Positions 32,241 to 42,234 of a DNA stretch of 64,000 nucleotides are shown one piece after another (within the stretch, counting starts at the first letter, position 1; every line of letters begins with the position of its first letter). The position numbers were made by a program, and so were the translations under genes. The notes under the pieces were generated by a model that saw only the letters and a list, made by a program, of their open reading frames with translations, was not told where the DNA came from and made no database searches. The DNA is from Lucinisca nassula. Its lineage: Eukaryota > Mollusca > Bivalvia > Lucinida > Lucinidae. Location of the stretch: positions 130,294,027 through 130,358,026 of the forward strand of contig OY757023.1 of the NCBI GenBank assembly GCA_963580285.1. The letters run 5' to 3'.

Positions 32241-32353
32241 GATACCAAACGTATTTCATCTGGTGTGTTGAAAACATCCGAATTTTCACTCGTGCTTCGC
32301 ACTCGTGCAAATTCGGATGTTTTCAACACACTCGATGGATCATTTTTGGTATC
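32241..32353. repeat. Foldback palindrome, ~113 bp
   Basis: 'gataccaaa' and 'tttggtatc' are the outermost arms. The inner arms 'gtgtgttgaaaacatccgaa' and its complement are almost perfect, with a GC-containing loop near 32295. Confidence 0.93.
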
Positions 32354-32418
32354 TACCTCAAAAAAGTAAATATCCTCTATGCCATTTGGTAAAATATAAC
32401 CTTGGTTGAATATGCAGT

Positions 32419-32682
32419 CATCACGAAAACACGCCTATATAATTTTGACCCCCTTTAACCCCACTTTTTATATAGTAAAACCGGGGTTTCCGGGCGTATA
32501 CCTTATTTTTCTTATTTCTGCTCTAAAATATAGATTGTGGATATTCGTTAGAACCGCCTCGATGAGGCGGTTCTAACGAGTGCCCACAACCTATATTTTG
32601 AGCAGAAATAAGAAAAATATCACTATTTTTCATCATAACATTTTCATTTTTTCGGCGATAAAGGTGGCAATGTATTTGTATT
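32419..32682. mobile_element. Hairpin MITE, copy 8 (right end truncated)
   Basis: Left terminal repeat 'catcacgaaaacacgcctat'. The near-perfect core hairpin 'cgttagaaccgcctcgatga' plus 'ggcggttctaacg' lies at 32526-32606. The right part is collinear with copy 3 up to 'aatgtatttgta' and then stops before the terminal repeat. Confidence 0.88.
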
Positions 32683-33238
32683 TCTGTCCACAAAGTTTCA
32701 ATCTGTTCCGGTAAAAACTATAACAGTGTCTCCTAACACTGACAGATCTTGTTTTTTTATGTTTTTATGGAGGGCCGCGCATAATTGACTCTGCCGTAAT
32801 GAAGTTAGAATTTTTACCTCAAAATAATTTTAGTTTGTATTTTGTTTTTAAAGTGTTTTCTGAGGTTTTTGCAAAATTTAATAACCATTACAATGTGTTT
32901 TTTGTTGTCAAATATTTTGTAATTTCATAGACTACTGTCCGGTCTAGTTCGCATGGCTGTATGCACAGGACAATAGATGGATAAACAGACTAACCCTGTA
33001 TTTTCCAGCTACTTATTTGTTTTCCTCCGATTGCAGCCCATCAGATTTCCACGGCAAATCTGAACTCTCTTTAACGCAAGATATTTACTTTATTTTCCCA
33101 TTGGTGTTAAAATTAAACCTCGAAGAGTCTGCCACTGCACATATTCCATGGCCATACTTTTTTAACACAAACGAAACAATGAGTCAGTGAGGTTTACTTT
33201 AGTCTGCTTGACGTTATAGAAAAAAAAACACACTGCCA
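32683..33238. other. No feature recognised
   Basis: AT-rich spacer with no motif or repeat match. Confidence 0.5.
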
Positions 33239-33677
33239 TATTTTACGGAACCCGGGAAGGGACATGATTTTTTTTTTAAAGATGTTGTGCGGACAAGATA
33301 ATATCTTGTGCGGACAAGATATTATCTTGTTCGCACAACATAATGTCTTGTGCGGACAAGATATTATCTTGTTCGCACAACATATTATCTTGTGCGGACA
33401 AGATATTATCTTGTGCGAACAAGATAATATCTTGTTCGCACAACTTAATATGTTGCGCGGACAAGATAATATCTTGTGCGTACAAGATATTATGTTGTCC
33501 AAACAAGATAATATCTTGTGCGGACAAGATATTATGTTGTCCGAACAAGATAATATCTTGTGCGGACAAGATAATATGTTGTGCGAACAAGATAATATCT
33601 TGTCCGCACAATATAATATCTTGTCCGCACAACTTATAAAAAAAAAATTCATGTCCCTTCCCGGGTTCCGTAATATT
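33239..33677. mobile_element. Palindromic MITE: ~45-bp inverted ends around ~17 copies of a 21-bp palindromic unit
   Basis: The ends 'ttacggaacccgggaaggga' with 'catga' plus a T/A-rich run, and the complementary 'tcatgtcccttcccgggttc' with 'cgtaa', enclose 33285-33632. The interior is built from 'ggacaagataatatcttgtgc' and variants; 'aagataatatctt' is itself a perfect palindrome. Because 21 is a multiple of 3, all strands show long open frames of 7-residue repeats (such as CGQDIIL), which are a by-product of the repeat. There are no unique spacers, so it is not a CRISPR array. Confidence 0.93.
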
Positions 33678-33748
33678 TACCTACCTAGTTATTGGTATGA
33701 ACTTAAAATGCAGACAAAACTGAATACCTGGCAGCGTACATTACTCTG

Positions 33749-34136
33749 GAGCGCTGTGGTGCAGTGGTAAAGCATCGGATTTGAGATCGAGAGGTACCCG
33801 GTTCGATCATCGCAAGAGCCAAGTGTTGTTTCCTTGAGCAAGAGACAAAAAGTCGGTCAGCCTGGACGGAAGTGCAGGCAGAACTGAACAGCCTTCACAG
33901 ATGCGCAGGCTGATGTGAGTTTTCGCTGGCCACACAATTCTCATTGTTTTTTCGCGCTCTTAATCATATGTGTCTTGTATGGGAGGTGTGAGGTAATTGT
34001 ATTGTTTTTCGATTTGTTTGGAGACTATTAAGGACTTCGGCATCGGCGCTGAATAGAGACGTAGTGTCGACGTCGAGATACCCTTGATGCTACTGTGCCT
34101 CAAACTTTTATTTATTTATTTTATTTTATTTTATTT
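33749..34136 (+). mobile_element. SINE-C: tRNA-headed SINE with (TTTA)n tail
   Basis: The head has A-box-like 'tggtgcagtggtaaagca' and B-box-like 'ccggttcgatcatcg'. The body contains 'tccttgagcaagag' and 'gatgcgcaggctgatgtgag', a motif common in mollusc SINEs. The tail is (TTTA)/(TTTTA)n from 34107, followed by a G-rich run at 34138-34160. Single copy in this window. Confidence 0.75.
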
Positions 34137-34312
34137 GTGGGGGGGGGGGGGGCGGGGGGAGGGGTTTAGAGCAGCGTGACATGGGAATCAACTGTCTAAT
34201 GAGGCCATCCACAATCACAGTTGACCATCGTACAGTTTCTGAAATCGGAAGCTGCTGCGACTGCAAAAATACACACTATTTAAGAAAAACAGTAAAAATC
34301 AATAATATAATG

Positions 34313-34448
34313 TTATTAATCAAATAATTTCGTATTGGTCCAGTTACAGTTCCGAGGTCTGCTGTATTGGCACGAGGCCGAAGGCCGAGGCCAATACAGC
34401 TGACCAAGGACCTGTAACTGGGCCAATACGAAATTACTTGATTAATGA
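34313..34448. repeat. Foldback palindrome, ~135 bp
   Basis: Left arm from 'attaatcaaataatttcgta' through 'gctgtattggc'. Right arm 'gccaatacagc' through 'tacgaaattacttgattaat'. The centre 'gaggccgaaggccgaggcc' is GC-rich. Only a few mismatches. Confidence 0.94.
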
Positions 34449-35201
34449 CAATTTTATTAATTGACGCAATTAACAACATGATTTATGATTTTTGAATACT
34501 GGTTGACCTTGTGTAATATAGGATAATCAATTAATAAAATTTGGTATTAACTTATACTTGGGAGGGTAAGAAACATCTCTTTTCAAATTTTCTTCGATTT
34601 GAAATCATAAGGTACCCTGTTCTGCACAGTAAAACGATTCTGATGCTGCATCAGTGATTTATATCATTCTCGCTCGCGGCGACCATTATGTTTTCACATT
34701 TTGACTGTCTTGTGGTCAGTTTACACTTTTTCTGAACGTTTCAGGTCAATATGGCATAAAACAAACTTGTCACAGTCAAACTTTTACTAGCTGTTTTCTA
34801 CTTTCCCTATAACTTTGACAGGAACTAAACAGAAATTTAGACATTTTTTGCATCAGCATATTGCATTTTTTCATTCGGGGGTGGGGTAATAAATTGACAA
34901 CAAACTTAATAAATTTACAACAAAGTAAGATAAAAGAAGATCCAATGATCTTTCCAAGGTCAATTAATAACATACATTAAAATTGTTTAACCATCTGCAA
35001 CAATATTAATAGCTTTATATACTTTAATAAAACATGAACAAGATTAATGGCAAATATTGCAATAGCAGAAATGCATTCTTTTTTTCCAAACAAAAATCAT
35101 ATTTTTACTCCAATAATCTTAAAAATGAAAGTGTGTTCCACTTCAAATGAAAGAGTGTGATCCATATCACATTAAGAAAGCAAACGTGTGTGCAATAATG
35201 A
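34449..35201. other. No feature recognised
   Basis: AT-rich spacer. No frame with a known motif. Confidence 0.5.
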
Positions 35202-37243
35202 AAAGTAGAAGTAAAACAAAGATCAGGAATTGATACAATTAACTTACTCCATCCATAAAAGACACCAAAGGGAAAGAAATACAAACATTAAGCGACCAGA
35301 CCATAATGGAAACCTAAACAAAGGAAGGCCATATGGACAGTTACTTTCCCACAAAATGGCCATATGGCCATCCAAAATTAAAAGACACAAGTGATACACA
35401 CAGTAAGTAACAAACAACAACATAAATAAATCGCCACAGAAGAGCCGCCTTGGAACGGTCAGTGGAAGATTTCCACTGGGGGGCTTAAATCGATTTTACG
35501 TGGCCACAACCCTCGCCCTTACTTCCGTTGCGATTTAGACAAATAATTTGTTCAGTCCGCATGAAGGCCTCCTAACTCATCAGTGCAACATCTCCGTGAA
35601 CACAGAAATCAAAGAACCACAGAGGTGAGACATCGGTGAGGACTCGACAGCAAGAAACCACTGAAATGCTGGAGCAAAAGAAAACCAACAGTTAGACTCC
35701 GATGAGCCCGACCAGAGACAGAGCATCAGGCACCAACCAACATTATCTCTTTAATTTTCAATGAGCCTTTACGTTGGAGCCGTCATAGAATCTGAGGCCT
35801 GACACACCGGCGTGCAATTAAAGAGGGAAGCAAAGTTGCCAACCGTGATTGGGTTAACTACCATGCATGCAGTCTGTCGTATAATATCCATGTTGTACCC
35901 AATCTTTTTATATCGAAGAATGATTTTACGAAATTGGATGCTGAAGTCATTGCGGTTATATATTTTTCTGAATTTATATACTAAGTCACCATAAAATTCG
36001 GGTTCCGATAGACCTTGTTGCAGAAGAGATTTAAGTCCAATATTGAATTTTGAAATTAAATCAGAATGGCGTCTATAAAATTTTGAAAAGGCTTTGCGTA
36101 GTTTATGGTACCGATAACCCTGATTAAGGAGTTTAGCCGTTAATAATTTATTACGAGTGTTGAAGTCAGTTACATGACTACACACTCTAGCAAATCGAAT
36201 TAATTGCGAAATATAAACGCCATAGGATGGCGCACGAGGAACATCACCATCCAAAAAAGGAAAATTTACAATCTCAAAATCAAAGTCATCGCGTTTATCA
36301 TAAATTTTGCACGAAACAAATCCATCTACAATAGATAGATGTAAATCCAAAAACGGGGCCTCGGTATCAGAAGAATTTGCTTTATTTAACTGAAGTTCTA
36401 GGGGGTAAATCTGACTGATCAAACCATCAAAATAGGTATTATCAATGTTTAATAAATCATCTAAATATCTAGAAGTAGAGCTAAAAGCTTCAATAATTTC
36501 AGATTGGTTATCAATGGAAAGCGACAAAATGAAGTCTCTTTCATAACAATACAAGAACAGATCAGCCACAAGAGGTGCGCAATTAGTACCCATCGGAATA
36601 CCCACAATTTGTCTAAATAACTTAGTACCGAATCTAATATAAATATTGTCAAGTAGAAAGGTGAGGGCATCACACACTTTCTGACATGACCAAAGTGTAT
36701 AATTCTTATGCTCTTTAGAAGTGAAAAATGCATTTCTGACATTACATGCAAGATAGAGAGAATCTTCTCTGTGAAAAGCCCATTCAATTAAATCATTAAG
36801 CTTTTCTTTTATAAGATTATGAGGAAGTGTAGTGTAAAGAGTGGAAAAATCGTAGGTAGACAGACTAGAAGCACGAAACTGTCTAGATTTCAATTTATTT
36901 AAAACCTCATTCGAATTTTTTATAGACCAAAACAGATTTCTTCCTGATCTTTCAAAGACTTTATCACAATATTTAATTACATGCGTTTTAATAGCAGTAA
37001 GACAGGAAGTTAATAATTTAGAAAGTTCAGTGGTAGTGCAAGAACTAGAATTTGCAATAAACCGTGCTTTGCAAGGTTTTTTATGAAGTTTTGGTAACCA
37101 GTAGATATGATCCTTGTTATTGTCATTTAAACAATATATTTGTTGTTTTTCAGACATCTTTATTGGGAGGTTGGGTAACTGATTCTGAATTACTTCAACC
37201 AGATCCATGGTAACAGGGAGAAGCATATTAATATATATATTTT
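35202..37243 (-). mobile_element. PLE copy with nearly complete reverse transcriptase (5'-truncated)
   Basis: The 3' terminus 'aaagtagaagtaaaac' at 35202 and a UTR of about 565 bp match PLE Y at 7019. The coding part is intact. The element ends around 37227-37245, where a plus-strand PLE endonuclease begins. Confidence 0.9.
35769..37226 (-). CDS. Penelope-like reverse transcriptase (485 codons, 5' end missing)
   Basis: An open frame from an ATG at 37226 to a stop at 35769 with no break. Motifs in order: DHIYWLPKLHKKPCKARFIA (about residue 40), TYDFSTLYTTLPHNLIKEKL (first catalytic Asp region), FRQIVGIPMGTNCAPLVADL (the MG-T-C-APL box of PLEs) and STSRYLDDLLNID with the YxDD catalytic pair. 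A conserved C-terminal region with FLDGDVPRAPSYGVYISQL follows, and the protein ends ASDSMTAPT. No GIY-YIG endonuclease follows before the stop. The family either lacks one or carries it at the N-terminus, as described for Naiad-type PLEs; the missing 5' end hides the answer. The ATG is simply the first one in frame and probably not the native start. Confidence 0.9.
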   Translation of the reverse strand: MLLPVTMDLVEVIQNQLPNLPIKMSEKQQIYCLNDNNKDHIYWLPKLHKKPCKARFIANSSSCTTTELSKLLTSCLTAIKTHVIKYCDKVFERSGRNLFWSIKNSNEVLNKLKSRQFRASSLSTYDFSTLYTTLPHNLIKEKLNDLIEWAFHREDSLYLACNVRNAFFTSKEHKNYTLWSCQKVCDALTFLLDNIYIRFGTKLFRQIVGIPMGTNCAPLVADLFLYCYERDFILSLSIDNQSEIIEAFSSTSRYLDDLLNIDNTYFDGLISQIYPLELQLNKANSSDTEAPFLDLHLSIVDGFVSCKIYDKRDDFDFEIVNFPFLDGDVPRAPSYGVYISQLIRFARVCSHVTDFNTRNKLLTAKLLNQGYRYHKLRKAFSKFYRRHSDLISKFNIGLKSLLQQGLSEPEFYGDLVYKFRKIYNRNDFSIQFRKIILRYKKIGYNMDIIRQTACMVVNPITVGNFASLFNCTPVCQASDSMTAPT

Positions 37244-37244
37244 A

Positions 37245-37742
37245 TCAAAATACAAAATCATCAAGAGCAAACGACAGCCGTACAGTCTAAAGCGTTTGCT
37301 AACAAAGGCTAAGTTCACGTCACATAGCAATGCAGAAGTAAAAAAATGCAACAGACCGAACTGCGGCCTCTGCATTCATTTGTTAGAAGGAAGTTCATTC
37401 ACCTTCAACTGTGGAACTAACTTTAAAATCCACGAACACATGTCATGTGATGTGAAAAATGTAGTTTATGTCATGAAATGCAGAGGCTGCGGGGAGGAAT
37501 ATATTGGTGAAACTGGAAACCTATTAAGGCAGAGGGTAACAGTTCACAATCAACAAATCCGTGACCCGAGAACAAGGATGCTTAAAGTCAGTGAACACAT
37601 AGCAAATTGTGCAAACACTGTCATTCCGAAATATAAAATTTTTCCCTTTTATAAAATGTACACCGATAGTACAACTTTAAGAAGGGCAAAAGAAAAGCTT
37701 TTTATCACTAAGCTCAAGCCAAAGTTGAACAGAATCAACTGA
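37245..37742 (+). CDS. GIY-YIG endonuclease domain of a Penelope-like element
   Basis: A frame of about 165 codons continues upstream of the first start-like codon (TTG at 37296) and stops at 37740-37742. A basic linker (SLKRLLTKAKF) precedes a Cys-rich region, CNRPNCGLC. The nuclease signature follows, NVVYVMKCRGCGEEYIGETG (GIY-YIG equivalent), then LRQRVTVHNQQIRDP with the conserved Arg. The rest is VSEHIANC and PKYKIFPFYKMY, ending LKPKLNRIN. In canonical PLEs this domain sits C-terminal to the RT. Here it lies head to head with a minus-strand RT and is presumably a separate 5'-truncated copy. Confidence 0.88.
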   Translation, partial: SKYKIIKSKRQPYSLKRLLTKAKFTSHSNAEVKKCNRPNCGLCIHLLEGSSFTFNCGTNFKIHEHMSCDVKNVVYVMKCRGCGEEYIGETGNLLRQRVTVHNQQIRDPRTRMLKVSEHIANCANTVIPKYKIFPFYKMYTDSTTLRRAKEKLFITKLKPKLNRIN

Positions 37743-37963
37743 TAGAGACATGTGCCATCAGGGTATTCATGACCAGACCTTGTAATGATACCGTATTTTA
37801 ACAATCCCAACGTAACGTTACTTACGTCACAAGTAACGCCGGAAGTAACGACGTTACCATGCAAATATTTATGTCTTCTTGAAAATCTGTCAAAACAGTG
37901 AAACTGCAGTAGAAGCTTGGTAAAAAATATATTATTGTGGCGATATCGGACTTTTTGATTTTC

Positions 37964-38000
<37 letters not shown>
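37743..38000 (+). mobile_element. 3' UTR of the PLE endonuclease copy, ending in (TA)n(GA)n
   Basis: 'catcagggtattca' and 'cttcttgaaaatctg' plus 'cagtgaaa' are shared with the PLE fragment at 2745-3525. From 37963 the sequence becomes TA then GA repeats up to the start of the tRNA-unit array. Confidence 0.8.
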
Positions 38001-38001
<1 letters not shown>

Positions 38002-38030
38002 CAAATGAATTAGCGCACAAAAATCGGTCG

Positions 38031-38103
38031 CACCGCAACCGGGACTCGAACCCTGGATCTCCTGCATTCCGGGCAGACGTGCTAACCATTACACCACCGC
38101 GGC
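38031..38103 (-). tRNA. tRNA-like sequence, array unit 1
   Basis: By eye it folds as a cloverleaf: acceptor GCCGCGG with TTGCGGT (allowing G-T pairs), D stem GTGT/GCAC, anticodon stem TCTGC/GCAGG with loop CCGGAAT (position 34-36 GGA, but C not T at 33), and T loop TTCGAGT. A box 'tggtgtaatggttagca' and B box 'gggttcgagtcc' are intact. Probably a SINE/tRNA-derived Pol III unit rather than a decoding tRNA. Confidence 0.5.
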
Positions 38104-38371
38104 CTTCCGACATTGTACGCCAATTTTAACATTTATAAACCTTTAACGTCATTAGCGCTATTTAGAGACCTTTCATTTACCGCCATAGGCGACCCTATCA
38201 TTTTCGGTTCTTTTTTTTAACCTACGGACGGCGGCCATTTTATTCTATTTATTTATTTTTTTATTAGATTTACAAATGTTCAACTGTATCGGAGTAAGTA
38301 TATGAAAATCAAAGTAAAGCACGATACAGGCAATTAAATAGACAAATGAATTAGCGCACAAAAATCGGTCG

Positions 38372-38444
38372 CACCGCAACCGGGACTCGAACCACGGATC
38401 TCCTGCATTCCGGGCAGACGTGCTAACCATTACACCACCGCGGC
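38372..38444 (-). tRNA. tRNA-like sequence, array unit 2
   Basis: Same as unit 1 except in the T stem ('cgtggttcgagtcccgg'), which weakens pairing. A and B boxes intact. Confidence 0.45.
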
Positions 38445-38712
38445 CTTCCGACATTGAACGTCAATTTTAACATTTATAAATCTTTAACGTCATTAGCGCT
38501 ATTTAGAGACCTTTCATTTACCGCCATAGGCGACCCTATCATTTTCGGTTCTTTTTTTTAACCTACGGACGGTGGCCATTTTATTCTATTTATTTATTTT
38601 TTTATTAGATTTACAAATGTTCAACTGTATCGGAGTAAGTATATGAAAATCAAAGTAAAGCACGATACAGGCAATTAAATAGACAAATGAATTAGCGCAC
38701 AAAAATCGGTCG

Positions 38713-38785
38713 CACCGCAACTGGGACTCGAACCACGGATCTCTTGCATTCCGGGCAGACGTGCTAACCATTACACCACCGCGGC
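38713..38785 (-). tRNA. tRNA-like sequence, array unit 3
   Basis: As unit 2, with 'cagttgcggtgcgacc' at the 3' side and one change beside the anticodon stem ('tgcaagagatcc'). Boxes intact. Confidence 0.45.
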
Positions 38786-39059
38786 CTTCCGACATTGTAC
38801 GCCAATTTTAACATTTATAAACCTTTAACGTCATTAGCGCTATTTAGAGACCTTTCATTTTCCGCCATAGGCGACCCTATCATTTTCGGTTCTTTTTTTT
38901 TTTTTTAACCTACGGACGGCGGCCATTTTATTCTATTTATTTATTTTTTTATTAGATTTACAAATGTTCTACTGTATCGGAGTAAGTATATGAAAATCAA
39001 AGTAAAGCACGATACAGGCAATTAAATAGACAAATGAATTAGCGCACAAAAATCGGTCG

Positions 39060-39132
39060 CACCGCAACCGGGACTCGAACCACGGATCTCCTGCATTCCG
39101 GGCAGACGTGCTAACCATTACACCACCGCGGC
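39060..39132 (-). tRNA. tRNA-like sequence, array unit 4
   Basis: Identical by eye to unit 2 across the tRNA-like part. Confidence 0.45.
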
Positions 39133-39418
39133 CTTCCGACATTGTACGCCAATTTTAACATTTGTAAACCTTTAACGTCATTAGCGCTATTTAGAGACCT
39201 TTCATTTACCGCCATAGGCGACCCTATCATTTTCGGTTCTTTTTTTTAAACTACGAACGGCGGCCAATTTATTCTATTTATTTATTTTTTTATTAGATTT
39301 ACAAATGTTCTACTGTATCGGAGTAAGTATATGAAAATCAAAGTAAAGCACGATACAGGCTATTAAATAGACAAATGAATTAGCACGTCTGCCCGGAATG
39401 ATTTTCTAATCGGTTGAT

Positions 39419-39531
<113 letters not shown>

Positions 39532-39684
39532 GTGGTATATGGGTACTCTGTCCGTGAGGTGTTTTATGGGACATCGCCTTTCTAATAGGCCTAACAAAAT
39601 GAAATTTTGTATTCGGGAGTAGTTTGATGCACAGATTGTAAATATAAAAAGATTTTATTGCTTAACCTTTAAACATAGAAAAAC

Positions 39685-40000
39685 TGTATATAGCACTGTG
39701 GGATACCGTCACTATGGGACATTTCATATATAATATCCCATTAACTTTCCAAAAACAAAATCTATATATAAGCACTGTGGGATACCGTCACTGTGGGACA
39801 TTTCATATAATATCCCATAAATCTTCCATTAACAAAAATTATATATAAGCACTCTGGGATACTGTTTCATGTAACATCCCATAAACATTGTAGATACCGT
39901 CATTGTCAGCCATTGTCATATAAATTCCCATAACCTTCCACCAAAAAATGTTTAAAAGCACAATGGGATCCCGTCGCTGTGGGGCATTTCAACATAATAT
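39685..40000. repeat. Minisatellite, ~79-bp unit, 4-5 degenerate copies
   Basis: 'gcactgtgggataccgtcac' recurs near 39692, 39771, 39848 (variant) and 39957 (variant), each followed by 'catttcatat.aatatccca'. Confidence 0.85.
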
Positions 40001-40084
40001 AGCAGAGCTTCCTAGCAATTATTTTTTTACAATCTTTCACACATTATCTGGCTAAGCAGATAAAACCAGAAGTAAAACTGTGTC

Positions 40085-40404
40085 CATATTGTTTTGTTTG
40101 TTTGTATAAAGAGTTAAACTGTCCAGTCAACACTATTTAGGTCATTGTTGAGCAAGTCAGTTTTCCTATCCATACTTGTGCTGGGACGGCTTATAAGAAA
40201 TCTGTTTACCAGTACAGTGCACAATATTTCACCAGAAACTGACAACTGCCCTTCTTGAAACAGTGAAAGGGAGAGAATCGTCGAAGAAAAGATTTCATGA
40301 TCAATCTCCATGAAATAATATTGCCGACCGCGACAGGTATCGAACCCGAGTCCACCTGATCACCAGGCAGACGTGCATCTGACTAAGCAACCGAGGCCGG
40401 CTGT
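40085..40404 (-). mobile_element. SINE-A copy 3
   Basis: Tail 'ttaaactgtccagtcaacac' at the left. The body motif 'tgcccttcttgaaacagtga' and the tRNA-like head with B box 'aggtatcgaacccgag' and 'gcaaccgaggccgg' are at the right. Confidence 0.9.
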
Positions 40405-40984
40405 GCCCAAACTGTAGTCCATAAAACACAATTGGGTGTATGTTACAAGGTTAAAGAATTCCATTTACACGCCCGTTTTGGTCACAGTAATGCAGCATTT
40501 ATACTCTATGTGTTGATATTGGTGTACCTGCCAGTCCTAAATTTAATTAATGCATCCAGTATACATGTTCCTTATACAAGGTTGAACATTTTAGACAAAA
40601 ACGTACATGATTGACCACGTGAGAAACAGCTACTGTTTTCATCTTGACTATCTTACAATTTGAGGGAAAAGTGAACAAATTAACTGCTAGGATGTCCTTT
40701 TTAGTGAAAAAAAAATGACCTTCAGAGTTTGGTTTATTTTCAATGACCATGTTATTTTTTTTTCGGCACAGAAAATTACCTTTTGATCTTTCCACGATGG
40801 CCTTTTAATCGTTCACCCGAGTCATTTAAAGCAATACGACCTGATGACTTAGTCTTTAACCCGATTTAACCCATAATTCCAACTTAACCCATATTCTAAC
40901 TTAAATTCTGTCTTTTCAGGACAAACACTCTGATTAAGATTTAAGACATCTTAATCCAATATTCAGGTGGAGATTCATTAAGAC
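40405..40984. other. No feature recognised
   Basis: Spacer between SINEs. Overlapping frames on both strands show no motif. Confidence 0.5.
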
Positions 40985-41103
40985 TGAAGCAAAAGAATGT
41001 GCACTCTACTGGTTAACCTCTTACGTATATGCCTGACAAGAAAAATTGTGGATAAAAAAACTGACCGGCTCAAAAATTACTTAGTGTTGACTGGGCCGTT
41101 ACA
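40985..41103 (+). mobile_element. SINE-A copy 4, 3' half only
   Basis: 'gcaaaagaatgtgcactcta' through 'gaccggctcaaaaattactt' to 'gtgttgactgggccgtta'. The tRNA head is missing. Confidence 0.85.
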
Positions 41104-41606
41104 TAAGCTGAACGTTTGTTTTGTTTGTTTGATTTGTGGTTTAACGTCTCCTCAACACTGTGTAGGTCATTTTGGAGGTGTTGCTTCCAATTTGGTGGGA
41201 CTTTTACCCGACACTGAGATGAAATGACATCTCAAGCCCTGCCACCCAATGAAACCAACAGGGCTTATAGACATGGGCGGCCCGACTAGCACTGCTTTGC
41301 CTGGGCAGGTTTAGATCCTGTAAGTGGTTTACCAAAGTTTTGCCTGGGCAGGCTTAGATCCTGTAAGTGGTTTACCAGTACTTGGGTAAACCACTTACAG
41401 GATCTAAGCCTGCCCAGGCAAAGCAGTGCTAGTCGGCCGCCCATCTTTATAAGCCATATTGGTTTCATTGGGTGGCAGGGCTTGAGATGTCATTTCATCT
41501 CAGTCTCGGGTAAAAGACCCGCCAAACTGGAAGCAACACCTCCAAAATAACCTACACAGTGTTGAGGAGACGTCGAACCACAAATCAAACAAACGTTCAG
41601 CTTAAG
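41104..41606. repeat. Inverted duplication of a SINE-B copy (palindrome of about 500 bp)
   Basis: The left arm (41104-41385) reads tail to head; the right arm (41392-41606) reads back. The centre is 'accagtacttgggtaaacc'. The arms share private variants ('ggaggtgttgcttccaa', 'gtctcctcaacactgtgtag'). The flank outside the SINE tail is also inverted ('aagctgaacg' and 'cgttcagctt'). The left arm has an extra local duplication of 'gatcctgtaagtggtttacc'. Confidence 0.9.
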
Positions 41607-42170
41607 TTTCATGAAGATTGAAGCCAAACTGTGGCCTCTACGGTGCACACAAGGTTTTAAATATGACCTAGTGACCTAGATTTTCACCTCACAAGACCAA
41701 TATTCAAAATTGATCCAGATATCAAGTCAAACACTCTCGTGAAGTATCAAGATTGAAGAAAAACTGCAGTTTCTAAGGTACACACAATTCTTTAACGAAA
41801 TTTGACCCAGCAATCTCATTTTTGATCCGACATGACCCATATTCGAACTTGACTGAGAAATCTCAAGACAAACATTCAGGTGAAGTTTCATGAAGATTGA
41901 AACAAAACTGCGGTTTCTAGGGTGCACAGGTTTTAACAAACTTTGACCTAGTGACCTAGTTTTTGATCCAACATGACCTATATTCGTACTTGACTGAGAT
42001 ATCATCAAGACAAACAAATTGGTAAAGTTTCATAAAGACAAGATTAAAACTGTGGCCTCTAGAGGTTGCACAAAGTAAATGTTGACGACTTACGACGCAC
42101 GACTGACGCACAGCTCACTTAGGATGATCACAATAGCTCTCCTTGTGCACTTTGTGCTCAAGTGAGCTAA
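41607..42170. repeat. Repeat element with ~140-bp tandem core, ending 'agtgagctaaaa'
   Basis: 'gtttcatgaagattgaa.c.aaactg' recurs near 41606, 41740, 41886 and 42026, with 'gacctagtgacctag' between. It ends 'ttgtgctcaagtgagctaaa', a mollusc-type element terminus. Confidence 0.75.
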
Positions 42171-42234
42171 AAACACTTTTTAAACAGCATGTCTATCTTT
42201 TTTATATTCCAAACTGTAGAGAACAACCAAAATA

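Larger units (their letters stand above)
38001..39395. repeat. Tandem array of 341-bp units, each holding a tRNA-like sequence
   Basis: 'acaaatgaattagcgcac' starts units at 38001, 38342, 38683, 39030 and 39371; the 347-bp spacing comes from an expanded T run. Four full units and a stub. The stub breaks off at 39384 and joins 'cacgtctgcccggaatg', a piece of the tRNA-like part in the opposite orientation. Units differ at only a few sites. Confidence 0.95.

Noticed and set aside
33285..33632. Regular repeats suggesting a CRISPR array
   Set aside because: Repeats are directly adjacent, with no unique spacers and no cas genes; the DNA is eukaryotic.
33194..33770. Four overlapping open frames of 98-168 codons on both strands with CGQDIIL-like repeats
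   Set aside because: A 21-bp palindromic unit is open in several frames by construction; no start context or non-repeat domain.
37245..37742. RT and GIY-YIG as one PLE with an internal inversion (twin-priming type)
   Set aside because: The minus-strand RT carries its own complete 3' end, and the endonuclease has a different 3' UTR, so two elements are more likely.
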